Assembly (NCBI GenBank): GCA_038230515.1
Contig: JBBRND010000003.1
Coordinates: 124,001-188,000, forward strand
DNA length: 64,000 nucleotides
Reading direction: 5' to 3'
From: JAPLDB01 sp038230515
Lineage (GTDB): Bacteria > Bacteroidota > Bacteroidia > AKYH767-A > 2013-40CM-41-45
Made by a program: the position numbers and the translations under genes. Positions 1 to 9,266 of the stretch are shown one piece after another. The notes under the pieces are model-generated. The model did no database searches. It was not told where the DNA came from and saw nothing but the letters and a program-made list of their open reading frames with translations. Every line of letters begins with the position of its first letter. The first letter of the stretch is position 1.

Positions 1-1
1 A

Positions 2-232
2 CCAGCACATGCTCAAATGATTCCAGCACATGCTTCAGTAATATTAGCATATGCTCCAGTGATTCCAGCACATGCTCCAATAATACTAGCGCATGCTCAA
101 ATGATTCTAGCACATGCTCCAGTAATATTAGCACATGCTCAAATGATTCTAGCACATGCTCCAGTAATATTAGCACATGCTTCAGTAATACTAGAACATG
201 CTCCAATGACTCCGACACATGTTTAAATAATT
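2..232. repeat. 21-bp tandem array A (11 visible units)
   Basis: Eleven consecutive 21-bp units run from the window edge with no change of phase (unit starts at 2, 23, 44 and so on to 212). Each carries the core AGCACATGCT, a near-palindrome that becomes a perfect dyad AGCATATGCT in the third unit. The rest of the unit alternates between an AAATGATT type and a CAGTAATA type. Because 21 is a multiple of three the array stays open and would encode seven-residue repeats (ILAHAPV-like), but nothing argues that it is translated. Positions 233-423, up to the next gene, are AT-rich and show no further structure. The array may continue to the left of the window. Confidence 0.9.
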
Positions 233-423
233 GATGGAGAGGATTAAGAAATAATAAAAAAGCTATTTCCATTAAATTTATCCGCTCAGCCAAAACAGAG
301 AAATGCAAAAAAGATGGGCAAAAAAAAATTGGTTGCGAAATGAGGTAATGGGGGACGAAGCCAGATTGCTCTGCTTTCGGAAATAAATTATTCTCTATCT
401 TTCCAACTTCAAAAATTCAACCC

Positions 424-1926
424 ATGAAAAAACTTCTAGTCACTCCGGTATTTATTTTTTTCATCATCAGTACTCAAGCAACAGTACACAATGTTCCCTC
501 GCAGTACGCTACCATTCAGCTAGGCATAAACAGTTGCGCTGCTTTCGACACGGTGTTGGTTGATGCCGGAACTTACACCGAAAATATTATCTGGTCTTCC
601 GCGTATGGAATAAAACTGATGAGTGTTTCCGGTGCAACTGCCACAATTATTAACGGCAATGCGGCAGGCACTGTGCTTACCATAAACGGAACAGGAAACG
701 ATTCTGATCTGGTGATTGACGGCTTTACAATTACCAACGGAAGCAATCAATCTACAAGCGCTGCAGATGGAGGAGGTATTATGCTCTCTCATGTGCATCC
801 AACACTGCGAAATCTGATTGTAGCAGATAACCACATCGGTACCCCATACTGGGCTTACGGAGCAGGTATTTATGGTAATCAGGCAAACGTTACCATGATA
901 AATGTGCAGGTGTTCCGCAATACGATTGATTCCGGTTCGTGGAGTTACGGAGCAGGTGTACATTTTGAATATGGCTCCATAAAAATTTACAACTCTGAAA
1001 TTACCGGCAACTTGTCTAATTCCACTTCGTGGAGCTATGGTGCAGGAATTTATTTAACCAACTGCACCATTGAAATGAATCAAACGAAGATAGAGGGCAA
1101 CAAAGGTTTTGATGGAGCAATCTGGTATTACGGTGCCGGTTTTTATGCTGAAGAAACAAGCGGAGAACTCAGCAATGTTCTCGTTGCTGATAACTATTTA
1201 TCTTCCACAGGCAATTATCATTACGGAGCAGGAATTTCTGCAGTGTCCTACGCCACAGTGCCGCCCGTATTAAAGCTGAACGATGTTACCGTTGGCAATA
1301 ATACTTCAGGTTCCACAGTTGCAAACAGCATTTACAATGATGGTGATTCGCTTATAATCACCAACTCCATCATATGGAGCAGCGCTTCTGGCACGGAAGT
1401 AAGCAGCAGTAATCCTGCGCAAACTTTAATTACATACAGCGATGTAGAAGGCGGTCACGCAGGAACAGGAAATATAAATTCCTATCCGCTTTTTATGAGT
1501 AGCAATGATTATCATTTGCAACTCTCATCTCCCTGCATTGCAGCGGCTGATTCTCTCAGTTCTTCATCCGTAGATCTTGAAAATAATCCGCGCCCTTTGC
1601 CTGCAGGAAATAATCCTGACATGGGTTGTTATGAGATTGATGAAAGCAGCAATGCAATTGTTGATTTAGCGAAGAATGATTTTTCGTTTACGGTTTATCC
1701 GAATCCGAGTGCTAACAAATGCATGATTCACAATGCGCAATTCACGATGGGAGCAACAGTAACAATTAAAGTGTACAATATGCCAGGTGTAGCTGTTCAA
1801 TCAGAAATCCAGAATCAAAAATCAGAAATGAGCATGGATTTTTCCACGCTGCCTGCCGGTATTTATTTCATACAGATTTCTGACGGAGAAAAAACTTTGC
1901 AGCAAAAAATAGTAATTGAAAGATGA
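424..1926 (+). CDS. secreted parallel beta-helix protein with T9SS sorting domain
   Basis: A 500-residue protein with an N-terminal signal peptide (about residues 1-19). The middle (about 25-400) looks like a right-handed parallel beta-helix of the pectate-lyase or choice-of-anchor type. It opens with the typical YATIQLGI...DTVLVDAGTYTENI stretch and contains five aromatic-YGAG rungs (WAYGAGI, WSYGAGV, WSYGAGI, WYYGAGF, YHYGAGI). From about residue 420 comes a type A T9SS sorting domain: FTVYPNPS, then IKVYN, then LPAGIYFIQI. The protein is probably exported and anchored at or released from the cell surface; its ligand or substrate is unknown. Between YPNPS and IKVYN the coding DNA holds a word repeat (1724-1750) that also occurs in intergenic DNA at 9851-9884. 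Confidence 0.85.
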   Translation: MKKLLVTPVFIFFIISTQATVHNVPSQYATIQLGINSCAAFDTVLVDAGTYTENIIWSSAYGIKLMSVSGATATIINGNAAGTVLTINGTGNDSDLVIDGFTITNGSNQSTSAADGGGIMLSHVHPTLRNLIVADNHIGTPYWAYGAGIYGNQANVTMINVQVFRNTIDSGSWSYGAGVHFEYGSIKIYNSEITGNLSNSTSWSYGAGIYLTNCTIEMNQTKIEGNKGFDGAIWYYGAGFYAEETSGELSNVLVADNYLSSTGNYHYGAGISAVSYATVPPVLKLNDVTVGNNTSGSTVANSIYNDGDSLIITNSIIWSSASGTEVSSSNPAQTLITYSDVEGGHAGTGNINSYPLFMSSNDYHLQLSSPCIAAADSLSSSSVDLENNPRPLPAGNNPDMGCYEIDESSNAIVDLAKNDFSFTVYPNPSANKCMIHNAQFTMGATVTIKVYNMPGVAVQSEIQNQKSEMSMDFSTLPAGIYFIQISDGEKTLQQKIVIER

Positions 1927-2015
1927 TTGCTTTCGTTTTACCATTAACTTTTTCTTCAGCCAAACACCACTAACGGCTCCCGCTTTCTTTACTATATTGC
2001 GCCACTTTTTCAGGA

Positions 2016-2759
2016 ATGAGTGCGAAAGATCAAATAAATCCGGATAAACTTCCGTTACACATTGCCATCATCATGGATGGCAATGGCAGATGGGCAAAGC
2101 AGAAAGGAAAGTTGCGGGTTTTCGGTCACCAGAGCGCGGTTAAAGCTGTTCGCGATACCACTGAAGGCGCGGCTGAAATCGGAATAAAGTATCTCACCAT
2201 GTATGCTTTCAGCACAGAAAACTGGAGCCGCCCGAAAAAAGAAGTAGATGCGCTGATGGAGTTATTGGTACACACCATCAGCAATGAAAGACCGACTTTG
2301 AATAAGAACGATATTCGTTTGCTAGCCATCGGTAATTTGAAATCGCTGCCGAAAAAATGTTATGCAGAACTGATGGAAGCAATTCACGATACCCGCAACA
2401 ACAAACGCATGTCACTCGTGCTTGCATTAAGTTACAGCAGCAAATGGGAAATAACAGAAGCTGTGAAAATGATTTCTGAAAAAGTAAAAGCAGGAGAATT
2501 GAAAAAAGAAGACATTAGCGAACAGCTTATTTCAGATCATCTTACAACTGCCGGCATTCCAGATCCTGAACTGATGATACGCACGAGCGGTGAATACCGT
2601 ATCAGTAATTATTTGCTCTGGCAATTGGCGTATGCAGAATTATTTTTCACAGAGAAGCTGTGGCCTGATTTCAGAAGGGAAGATTTGTTTGAAGCCATCG
2701 TGAACTACCAGCAACGCGAACGGAGATTTGGTTTGGTTAGCGAACAGCTTCTGAAATAA
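2016..2759 (+). CDS. uppS: isoprenyl transferase (undecaprenyl diphosphate synthase)
   Basis: A 247-residue cis-prenyltransferase, normal family length. It condenses isopentenyl diphosphate onto farnesyl diphosphate to make the C55 carrier lipid for peptidoglycan and O-antigen synthesis. The catalytic motif IMDGNGRWAK places the essential Asp at residue 21. FSTENWSRP and the C-terminal RTSGEYRISNYLLWQ and QRERRFG motifs are also present. It is the first gene of an envelope cluster with bamA, two ompH genes and murI, an order common in Bacteroidota. The start at 2016 is 12 residues before the first conserved strand, as expected. No signal peptide, so a cytoplasmic protein acting at the membrane face. 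Confidence 0.95.
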   Translation: MSAKDQINPDKLPLHIAIIMDGNGRWAKQKGKLRVFGHQSAVKAVRDTTEGAAEIGIKYLTMYAFSTENWSRPKKEVDALMELLVHTISNERPTLNKNDIRLLAIGNLKSLPKKCYAELMEAIHDTRNNKRMSLVLALSYSSKWEITEAVKMISEKVKAGELKKEDISEQLISDHLTTAGIPDPELMIRTSGEYRISNYLLWQLAYAELFFTEKLWPDFRREDLFEAIVNYQQRERRFGLVSEQLLK

Positions 2760-2810
2760 TACATCACTTGCCCCGATCTACAGATAAGGCAACAATTTGA
2801 AAAACAATAA

Positions 2811-2827
2811 AAGGGGTTTTAACCCCG
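2811..2827. repeat. short perfect hairpin repeat between uppS and bamA
   Basis: The sequence GGGGTTTTAACCCC forms a 6-bp GC-rich stem with a 2-base loop, 12 bases before the bamA start codon. There is no T-run after it, so it is a poor terminator. It resembles a short dispersed intergenic palindrome; it could also act in the bamA leader as an RNA hairpin. Confidence 0.5.
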
Positions 2828-2839
2828 TCAATAGTTGAA

Positions 2840-5323
2840 ATGAGAAAGTATCAGATAATTTTTTTCTTTATATTAGTTGCAACGCTTGCAAACGCACAAG
2901 TTCAGGTTGGCGGAGACAGCATTAGCTTCAGCTACGATCAGCCGCACCAATATGAAATTGGCGGAGTAACGGTTTCCGGTACGCGCTATCTGGATGAACA
3001 GGTACTTATAAACTTATCAGGACTCATTGTTGGAGATACAATAGAAATTCCAGGAGATAAAATCTCCAAAGCCATCCAAAATTTATGGAAGCAGGGACTT
3101 TTCAGCGATGTAAAAATTGCAGTCGGTCGTGTGCAGGGCAACCGCGCATTTCTGGATCTCCAATTGGCAGAGAAGCCACGCCTCTCCAAATTTACTTTCA
3201 GCAAAGGCGTTTCAAAATCTGAAGCAGATAAGATTCGGGAGAAAATTCATCTCGAACGCGACAAGGTAATTACTGAAAATGTTTTGACCTCTACTAAAAA
3301 CATTGTCCGCGATTTTTATATTGAGAAAGGTTTTCTGAATACCAATGTGGATATACTTGAACACAAAGACACACTCTTCACAAATCGCGACATCCTTGAA
3401 ATTATTGTTGACAAAGTCACAAAAATACACATCAACAATATTGATTTCATTGGCTTGAGCGCCATGAAGCCGGGCAAACTGCACCGGGCAATGAAGAATA
3501 CGAAAACAAAACGCTGGTATAAAATCTTCACCACTTCAAAATTTATTGAATCGAATTTTGAAGAAGACAAAACAAAAATTATTGCGAAGTATCTGGATCA
3601 GGGATATCGCGATGCTAAAATTACAGATACCAAGATTACAAAATATAACAAGAAGCGGCTAAACATTCAGATGACAATTTCTGAAGGGCATAAATATTTT
3701 TTCCGCAACATTAATTGGATCGGCAATACAAAACATACTTCACAGGAACTTTCAAGCATTCTCGGAATTAAGAAAGGCGATGTGTACGATCAATCTGTTT
3801 TGGAAGAACGTTTGTTTATGAGCCAGAGTAGCCGCGATGTGTCTTCACTTTACATGGATGATGGTTACTTATTTTTTCAGGTAACACCGGTTGAAGTGAA
3901 TGTAGAGAATGATTCCATTGATCTTGAAATGCGCATTTACGAAGGTAAGCAGGCACGTATTAACAAAGTAACTGTAAGCGGAAATACAAAAACAAATGAC
4001 AGGGTTATCATTCGCGAAATACGGACCAAGCCGGGACAATTGTTTAGCCGCGAAGCCATCATTCGTACACAACGGGAGCTTGCACAGCTTGGCTATTTCG
4101 ATCAGGAAAAACTGGGTGTGAATCCAAAGCCAAATCCGGCAGATGGCACGGTGGACATCGAATATGTGGTGGAAGAAAAACCTTCTGATCAATTTGAGTT
4201 GCAGGGAGGATATGGAGCAAATCAGTTAGTTGGATCGCTCGGAGTATCGTTCAATAATTTTTCTGCGCGAAGCATTTTAAAGAAAGGTGGCTGGCGACCT
4301 ATTCCTTCCGGTGACGGACAACGATTGAGTTTACGCTTCCAAACAAATGGAAAATATTACCAGTCGTATAACGCATCGTTCACAGAGCCATGGCTAGGAG
4401 GCAAGAAGCCGAATTCGCTCAGCGTGTCTGCTTATCAAACTATTCAGAGCAATGGACGATCGAAAGGTGACCCTCTCCGAAGTTCAATTGTTATTACAGG
4501 CGGATCGGTTGGTTTGGGAAAACGTTTGAAGTGGCCTGATGACTATTTCTCACTTTATCATGAATTAGATTATCAATATTATCAACTGAATAATTATACA
4601 AGCGGATTTTTATTTACGAATGGGTATGCAAACAATCTTTATTTTCAGCATACACTTTCCCGGAATTCCATTGATGCGCCAATTTATCCGCGGAGTGGTT
4701 CGCAGGTTTCGCTTACTCTGCAATGGACTCCTCCATACTCTTTTTTCAACGGACTGGATTACTCAAAAGCAAGTGATCAGGAGAAATATAAATTCATTGA
4801 ATATCATAAATGGAAATTTTCTACTTCTTTTTTCTCAAAAATTGCGGGAAACTTAGTACTGAATGTAAAAACACAATACGGTTTTCTCGGTATGTACAAT
4901 CGAGCAGTAGGAGCTTCGCCCTTTGAACGGTTTTATGTTGGTGGTGATGGACTGACTGCAGGATTTCTTTTTGACGGTCGCGAACTGATCGGAGTAAGGG
5001 GCTACAAGGATTACAGTACTATTACTCCAACGGGTGGTGGCACCATCTTTGACAAGTACACGTTCGAATTGCGATACCCGGTATCGTTAAATCCGTCAGC
5101 AACAATTTACTTGCTCACGTTTGCCGAAGGTGGAAATGCATGGCAGCATTTCAAGGATTTCAACCCATTCAGTGTAAAGCGCTCTGCAGGTGTTGGCATC
5201 CGGATCTTCCTACCGATCTTCGGCTTGCTTGGACTTGATTATGGCTGGCATTATGATGATTATCCGGGCAGTGCAACTGATTCGAAAGGACATCTTTCGT
5301 TCACGATTGGACAGCAATTTTAA
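2840..5323 (+). CDS. bamA: outer membrane protein assembly factor BamA
   Basis: An 827-residue Omp85-family protein, the core of the BAM machine that folds beta-barrel proteins into the outer membrane. It has a signal peptide (about 1-19), POTRA repeats in the periplasm (about 35-445; the first runs from YEIGGVTVSGTRYLDE to GLFSDVKI), and a 16-strand barrel from about 450 to the C-terminal phenylalanine (IGQQF). The VRGY motif of the barrel interior is at about residue 720. It sits between uppS and the two periplasmic chaperone genes, matching the usual Bacteroidota cluster. The start is the first ATG that leaves a proper signal peptide. Confidence 0.95.
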   Translation: MRKYQIIFFFILVATLANAQVQVGGDSISFSYDQPHQYEIGGVTVSGTRYLDEQVLINLSGLIVGDTIEIPGDKISKAIQNLWKQGLFSDVKIAVGRVQGNRAFLDLQLAEKPRLSKFTFSKGVSKSEADKIREKIHLERDKVITENVLTSTKNIVRDFYIEKGFLNTNVDILEHKDTLFTNRDILEIIVDKVTKIHINNIDFIGLSAMKPGKLHRAMKNTKTKRWYKIFTTSKFIESNFEEDKTKIIAKYLDQGYRDAKITDTKITKYNKKRLNIQMTISEGHKYFFRNINWIGNTKHTSQELSSILGIKKGDVYDQSVLEERLFMSQSSRDVSSLYMDDGYLFFQVTPVEVNVENDSIDLEMRIYEGKQARINKVTVSGNTKTNDRVIIREIRTKPGQLFSREAIIRTQRELAQLGYFDQEKLGVNPKPNPADGTVDIEYVVEEKPSDQFELQGGYGANQLVGSLGVSFNNFSARSILKKGGWRPIPSGDGQRLSLRFQTNGKYYQSYNASFTEPWLGGKKPNSLSVSAYQTIQSNGRSKGDPLRSSIVITGGSVGLGKRLKWPDDYFSLYHELDYQYYQLNNYTSGFLFTNGYANNLYFQHTLSRNSIDAPIYPRSGSQVSLTLQWTPPYSFFNGLDYSKASDQEKYKFIEYHKWKFSTSFFSKIAGNLVLNVKTQYGFLGMYNRAVGASPFERFYVGGDGLTAGFLFDGRELIGVRGYKDYSTITPTGGGTIFDKYTFELRYPVSLNPSATIYLLTFAEGGNAWQHFKDFNPFSVKRSAGVGIRIFLPIFGLLGLDYGWHYDDYPGSATDSKGHLSFTIGQQF

Positions 5324-5336
5324 AATACTATTTTTG
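5307..5336 (+). promoter_or_regulatory. putative Bacteroidota promoter for the ompH pair
   Basis: A TTG at 5307-5309 is followed after 19 bases by TATTTTTG (5329-5336), matching the Bacteroidota consensus TTG-N19-TAnnTTTG. It overlaps the 3' end of bamA and lies 24 bases before the ompH start at 5361, so the chaperone genes may be transcribed separately from bamA. Confidence 0.5.
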
Positions 5337-5360
5337 CAACCCTTTAAAACAAAAAGTGCC

Positions 5361-6008
5361 ATGAAAAAAAATCTCATGAAGATCCGTTTGGCTGTAATCG
5401 CAATGATGTTATTGGCATCATCGTCATTCGCTCAAAAATATGCGTATGTAAACTCGCAGTATATTCTGGACAATATTCCTGAATATAAAGCAGCGCAACA
5501 ACAGTTGGACAATGTATCGTTGCAATGGCAGAAGGAAATTGAAGACCGCTATGCCATCATTGACAAGCTATACAAAACCTATCAGGCAGAGCAGGTGTTG
5601 CTTACGGAAGAAATGAAGAAGCGCAGGCAGGATGAGATCAATACCAAAGAAAAAGATGTGAAGGAATTGCAAAAGCAACGCTTCGGTTTTGAAGGCGACT
5701 TGTTTAAAAAGAAACAGGAATTGGTTAAACCGATCCAGGATAAGATTTACAATGCGGTGAAGAAACTTGCTCAGGATGGAAGCTTTGCTACTATCTTCGA
5801 TAAGTCGAGCGATCTGGTGATGCTTTATACTAATCCGAAATATGATAAGAGTGACGACATTTTGCTTGCACTCGGTTACAAACCCGGCAAGAAAGAAGGC
5901 GCAAGTGATAAAGGCGGAGCAAAAGAACCTACCAGCCCTTCAAATGGAGCACCTACATTAAAGAACGATCGCTCTGAGCAGGGCGACAGTCCTAAACCTA
6001 AGAAATAA
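5361..6008 (+). CDS. OmpH/Skp family periplasmic chaperone (first copy)
   Basis: A 215-residue protein with a signal peptide (cleavage after about residue 24, SSSFAQ) and the OmpH/Skp layout: an N-terminal strand YAYVNSQYILDNIPEYKAAQQQL, a long charged coiled coil (about 45-130), then a C-terminal portion ending in a low-complexity Gly/Lys/Ser/Pro tail (about 175-215) not needed for the Skp fold. Skp trimers hold unfolded outer-membrane proteins in the periplasm and pass them to BamA, encoded just upstream. The reading frame is open further upstream into bamA, but only the ATG at 5361 gives a normal signal peptide. Confidence 0.88.
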   Translation: MKKNLMKIRLAVIAMMLLASSSFAQKYAYVNSQYILDNIPEYKAAQQQLDNVSLQWQKEIEDRYAIIDKLYKTYQAEQVLLTEEMKKRRQDEINTKEKDVKELQKQRFGFEGDLFKKKQELVKPIQDKIYNAVKKLAQDGSFATIFDKSSDLVMLYTNPKYDKSDDILLALGYKPGKKEGASDKGGAKEPTSPSNGAPTLKNDRSEQGDSPKPKK

Positions 6009-6037
6009 TTTCACACTTAAATATCAAATCAAAATCA

Positions 6038-6550
6038 ATGAAGCATTTCGTTAAAGCAATTTTATTTTTATCCATCGCATCGCTCACGTTTGTTGCGAAA
6101 GCACAAAATTTAAAGTTCGGGCACGTTAATTCCGCTGATCTTATTCAACTCATGCCGGAAACAAAACAATCGGACAGCACACTGAAAAAATTCGGGGAGT
6201 CGCTGGATGGTCAATTGAAAACAATGACTGCAGAATATCAATCCAAACTTCAGAAGTACCAGGCCGGGCGCGATTCTATTCCTGATGCAATTAAAGCTGT
6301 GAAGGAAAAAGAACTGGAAGATCTCGGTAACCGTATTCAGGAATTCCAGCAAACAGCACAGGAATCAATCCAGAAAAAGAAAGAAGATTTGTATGGACCT
6401 ATTTTGAAGAAAGCTGACCAGGCGATAAAAGATATAGCTAAAGAAAAGGGATATTCATACATTTTTGACACAAGCGGGGGCACTGTATTGTATGCTCAAC
6501 CATCTGATGATGTGATGGCATTAGTGAAAACAAGGCTTGGTTTGAAATAA
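6038..6550 (+). CDS. OmpH/Skp family periplasmic chaperone (second copy)
   Basis: A 170-residue paralogue of the preceding gene, 29 bases downstream, with a signal peptide (about 1-22, ending VAKAQ), the conserved start FGHVNSADLIQLMPETKQSD, a coiled-coil arm (about 45-120) and a compact C-terminal part with YIFDTSGGTVLYAQP. It lacks the charged tail of the first copy and is close to the usual Skp length. Tandem ompH genes behind bamA are typical of Bacteroidota. Transcription probably ends at the hairpin at 6577-6611. Confidence 0.88.
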   Translation: MKHFVKAILFLSIASLTFVAKAQNLKFGHVNSADLIQLMPETKQSDSTLKKFGESLDGQLKTMTAEYQSKLQKYQAGRDSIPDAIKAVKEKELEDLGNRIQEFQQTAQESIQKKKEDLYGPILKKADQAIKDIAKEKGYSYIFDTSGGTVLYAQPSDDVMALVKTRLGLK

Positions 6551-6576
6551 AATTTCAAGCTACTAATCATTATAAC

Positions 6577-6611
6577 AGCCGCGGGGAAAAAAATTCTCTG
6601 CGGTTTTTATT
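6577..6611 (+). terminator. rho-independent terminator after ompH
   Basis: A stem CCGCGGGGAA / TTCTCTGCGG around an A-rich loop is followed by TTTTTATTT. It lies 27 bases after the ompH stop and upstream of murI, so murI probably has its own promoter. Confidence 0.7.
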
Positions 6612-6660
6612 TGCACTTTTAAGTGAGTAATTTTTTCCGACTTTTGGTTCCACTTCTTTT

Positions 6661-7455
6661 ATGATTGAGCAAAAACAAACTGTTTCTTCTCTCCCCATCG
6701 CCATTTTCGATTCAGGTATTGGCGGACTTACCGTGCTGCGCGAAGCGTTGGAAATTATTCCAAACGAGAATTATATCTATTACGCAGACACCGATCATGT
6801 ACCGTATGGAAATAAAACCAGAGAGGAAGTAAAAGCATTTGTACTTCATGCAGCAGAGTTTCTTTCTCACCAGAAAATAAAAATGCTCGTGGTTGCCTGT
6901 AACACTGCTACAAGCAGCGCCATTGCCGAGTTACGTAGCCGGTATAAATTTCCGGTGGTTGGCATGGAACCGGCAGTGAAGCCTGCAGTTTCAAATACGA
7001 AAGGAAAGCGTGTGCTGGTGCTTGCAACTGAACTTACGTTGAAAGAACAAAAATTCAGAGAACTGGTGGACAAGGTAGATAACGGGAAAATTGTTGACAT
7101 GCTTCCGCTGCCCGAACTGGTTTCTCTTGCCGAACAATTTATTTTTGATGATGAGAGAATAATTCCTGTACTCAAACAAAAATTTTCTTCTCTCCGCATT
7201 GATAACTACGGTACGGTTGTTCTTGGTTGCACACACTTTCCTTTTTACAAAGATGCGCTGCGAAAAATATTTCCGGCAGGAACTGAAATCATTGATGGCA
7301 ACAAAGGCACCGTGACTCATATTAAAAATATTCTGGAGAAAGAAGGATTGGCAACCAATCAATCTCAAAAAGGTGAGATTGCTTTTTATCATTCAGGAAA
7401 AAAGGTGATTGATGAAAACACGTTATCAAAATATCAACATCTTTTATCAGCGTGA
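6661..7455 (+). CDS. murI: glutamate racemase
   Basis: A 264-residue enzyme converting L-glutamate to D-glutamate for peptidoglycan. The N-terminal signature IFDSGIGGLTVLREA is present. Both catalytic cysteines are in place: VVACNTATSSA (about residue 80) and GCTHFPFYKD (about residue 190). Length is normal and there is no signal peptide. It closes the uppS-bamA-ompH-ompH-murI cluster, although a terminator separates it from ompH. A bidirectional terminator follows, shared with the convergent superoxide dismutase gene. Confidence 0.95.
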   Translation: MIEQKQTVSSLPIAIFDSGIGGLTVLREALEIIPNENYIYYADTDHVPYGNKTREEVKAFVLHAAEFLSHQKIKMLVVACNTATSSAIAELRSRYKFPVVGMEPAVKPAVSNTKGKRVLVLATELTLKEQKFRELVDKVDNGKIVDMLPLPELVSLAEQFIFDDERIIPVLKQKFSSLRIDNYGTVVLGCTHFPFYKDALRKIFPAGTEIIDGNKGTVTHIKNILEKEGLATNQSQKGEIAFYHSGKKVIDENTLSKYQHLLSA

Positions 7456-7459
7456 AAAG

Positions 7460-7494
7460 AAACGCCCGATGAATATTCACCGGGCGTTTTATTT
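7460..7494. terminator. bidirectional terminator between murI and sod
   Basis: A strong stem AACGCCCG / CGGGCGTT with a loop TGAATATTCAC that is itself self-complementary, followed by a T-rich run on the plus strand. It sits between convergent genes and can serve both. Confidence 0.8.
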
Positions 7495-7511
7495 AATCAC
7501 GCTAACTAAAT

Positions 7512-8123
7512 TTATTTCGTTGCTTCTGCAAATCGTTTTGCTGCCTCGTCCCAGTTTACAACGTTCCACCATGCAGTGATGTAATCCGGTCTGCGGTTTT
7601 GGTAGTTGAGGTAGTAGGCATGTTCCCAAACATCTAGTGCCAGTAATGGTGTTCCTTTTACTTCAGCAATATCCATGATTGGATTGTCCTGATTGGGTGT
7701 GGAACAGATGGCGAGTTTTTTATCAGCCCCTGCGATGAGCCATGCCCATCCGCTGCCGAAACGGGTAGTGCCTGCTGCGGCAAATTTTGTTTTGAAATCA
7801 TCAAGCGTTCCGAATGCTGCATTGATGGCATCAGCAAGTGCGCCTGATGGTGCGCCTCCTCCGTTTTGTTTCATCAAAGTCCAGAAGAGGGAATGATTGT
7901 AATGTCCGCCTCCATTGTTGCGAACGGGTGCTGGATATTTTGAAATGTTCTTGCAGAGGTCTTCAATACTCATTTTATCTGCATCGGTATTGGCGATGGC
8001 ATTGTTGAGATTGGTTACATACGCCTGGTGATGCTTGTCGTGATGAATCTCCATAGTGCGGGCATCAATGTGCGGCTCCAGAGTGTTGAAAGCGTAGGGA
8101 AGAGAAGGAAGAGTGAATGACAT
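7512..8123 (-). CDS. superoxide dismutase, Fe/Mn family (Mn-type signature)
   Basis: A 203-residue cytoplasmic enzyme that dismutates superoxide to oxygen and peroxide. Metal ligands are visible: His in TMEIHHDKHH (about residue 27), His in GGGHYNHSLFW (about 82), and Asp and His in DVWEHAYYLNYQNRR (about 165-170). The NQDNP motif supports the Mn-type. The frame is open 13 codons further upstream, but that extension (rich in Ser, Asn and Phe) is not family-like, so the start at 8123 giving MSFTLPSLPYAF is chosen. It is convergent with murI. Confidence 0.93.
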   Translation of the reverse strand: MSFTLPSLPYAFNTLEPHIDARTMEIHHDKHHQAYVTNLNNAIANTDADKMSIEDLCKNISKYPAPVRNNGGGHYNHSLFWTLMKQNGGGAPSGALADAINAAFGTLDDFKTKFAAAGTTRFGSGWAWLIAGADKKLAICSTPNQDNPIMDIAEVKGTPLLALDVWEHAYYLNYQNRRPDYITAWWNVVNWDEAAKRFAEATK

Positions 8124-8278
8124 GTTAGTTTGAGATTTGAGGTTTGAAAAATAACTAAGCAAAAGTAGTAAAGAAAATCTTATACGTTAACGGTTATACG
8201 TTATTCGTATCAGCCAAATACATTTAACCGCAGAGGTACATCCGCAGAGGACGTTCTCCTCAAAACAAAACAAAACTA

Positions 8279-8320
8279 AAACAGCCGCTGATCTTCTCGA
8301 CCTGCGGCTGTTTTTTTTGG
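8279..8320. terminator. terminator downstream of the 8337-9266 gene
   Basis: The stem ACAGCCGC / GCGGCTGT with a 15-base loop is flanked by A/T-rich runs on both sides (eight T on the plus strand; TTTTAGTTTTG on the minus strand), so it can stop transcripts from either side. It sits just past the stop codon of the minus-strand gene. Confidence 0.7.
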
Positions 8321-8336
8321 ATAATGTATAATGCGG

Positions 8337-9266
8337 CTATTCCGTTTCCATATCAAAGTCCACATGTCCGATGCCGGCATCTTCTATGTTTACGGAAATA
8401 TCTTTTGGTTTCAATCCCGGCTTGGTGGCGCGCAGCACCTTGGTGCTTGGTGCAACCACTTTTGATGAGCGCGCTGTGCCATCAGCAGCGGAATGAAATT
8501 TCCGCGTGCTCTCGCCCACAAATTCAAACGTAACATATTTCACCGGCACCCCCGCAACGCGCGCCAGCACTTCTACCTGGCCTTTGCCATCATTATCAGT
8601 ATCTATGGCTGCGTGAAGAATGCTTTGATCAAAAAACGACAGGCACACATCTACATTACCTGCATTGGTGAACCCAATGAAGAATACATTTTTGAGAAGC
8701 TGAACTTCCAGCACATTGCGGTTTGAAGCAGTGTCTGTTTTCTTCGTGCTCACTTCACCTATTTTGGTGAGTTGCGCACTGCGCCCTGCTTCGAAGTTGA
8801 GAGGGTAGTTATGAAAAAGTGTAACAGTATAAGAAGGAAAATCGGCTGAGTGTGCAGCATAGGCATTGTCGAGCCGCGTCATCAGCAGTTTCACATTACT
8901 TTTATTTGCTACCGTATATTCGTTAATGCCGAGCGGATAAAATTCCTGGTATGTGCCCGAGTCCTTGCCATACGCAGTGCGCACAGCACCTTCAAACTTG
9001 CTGGCATCGGCTTTGAAGTTGGTAATAATTTTATCTACACTAATGGTAAGCGATTGCTGCACGGTAAATGCAATGTCCTCGCTGCTCATGTTGCCGAAGT
9101 AACCTGTGTAAGCAGCGTTGGTATCGGAGAGAATGCCATTGTAAGTGCCGCTGCCGTTGTGAGCAATGATGCGCCCGATTTGATCAACGGTGTACTTCTG
9201 CATGTTGTCGTCACTGATTCGATCGGTGTTGAAATGATTTTTAAAAATGTTTTCGAAAGTAATCAT
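8337..9266 (-). CDS. protein of unknown function behind a 21-bp array
   Basis: A 309-residue protein with no signal peptide or membrane segment. The N-terminal half (about 1-150) is polar and probably mostly helical (KNHFNTDRISDDNMQKYTVDQIGRII, then MSSEDIAFTVQQSLTISVDKII). The C-terminal half is more beta-rich, with a segment GQVEVLARVAGVPVKYVTFEFVGE that looks like a small Ig-like or carboxypeptidase-regulatory-like fold, and an acidic end. I do not recognise an enzyme. It is monocistronic, with its own terminator, and 250 bases of leader separate it from array B (9517-9810). It resembles in general style, not clearly in sequence, the unknown proteins at 18461-19441 and 45874-46560. Confidence 0.7.
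   Translation of the reverse strand: MITFENIFKNHFNTDRISDDNMQKYTVDQIGRIIAHNGSGTYNGILSDTNAAYTGYFGNMSSEDIAFTVQQSLTISVDKIITNFKADASKFEGAVRTAYGKDSGTYQEFYPLGINEYTVANKSNVKLLMTRLDNAYAAHSADFPSYTVTLFHNYPLNFEAGRSAQLTKIGEVSTKKTDTASNRNVLEVQLLKNVFFIGFTNAGNVDVCLSFFDQSILHAAIDTDNDGKGQVEVLARVAGVPVKYVTFEFVGESTRKFHSAADGTARSSKVVAPSTKVLRATKPGLKPKDISVNIEDAGIGHVDFDMETE

Noticed and set aside
17..226. Protein-coding reading of array A (69-residue heptad-repeat peptide)
   Set aside because: A 21-bp repeat without a stop in one unit stays open in that frame by arithmetic; there is no initiation context and similar frames are open in the other arrays on either strand.
6639..6646. GACTTTTG upstream of murI as a -7 promoter element
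   Set aside because: The first base pair of the consensus TAnnTTTG is not met and no TTG lies at the right distance.
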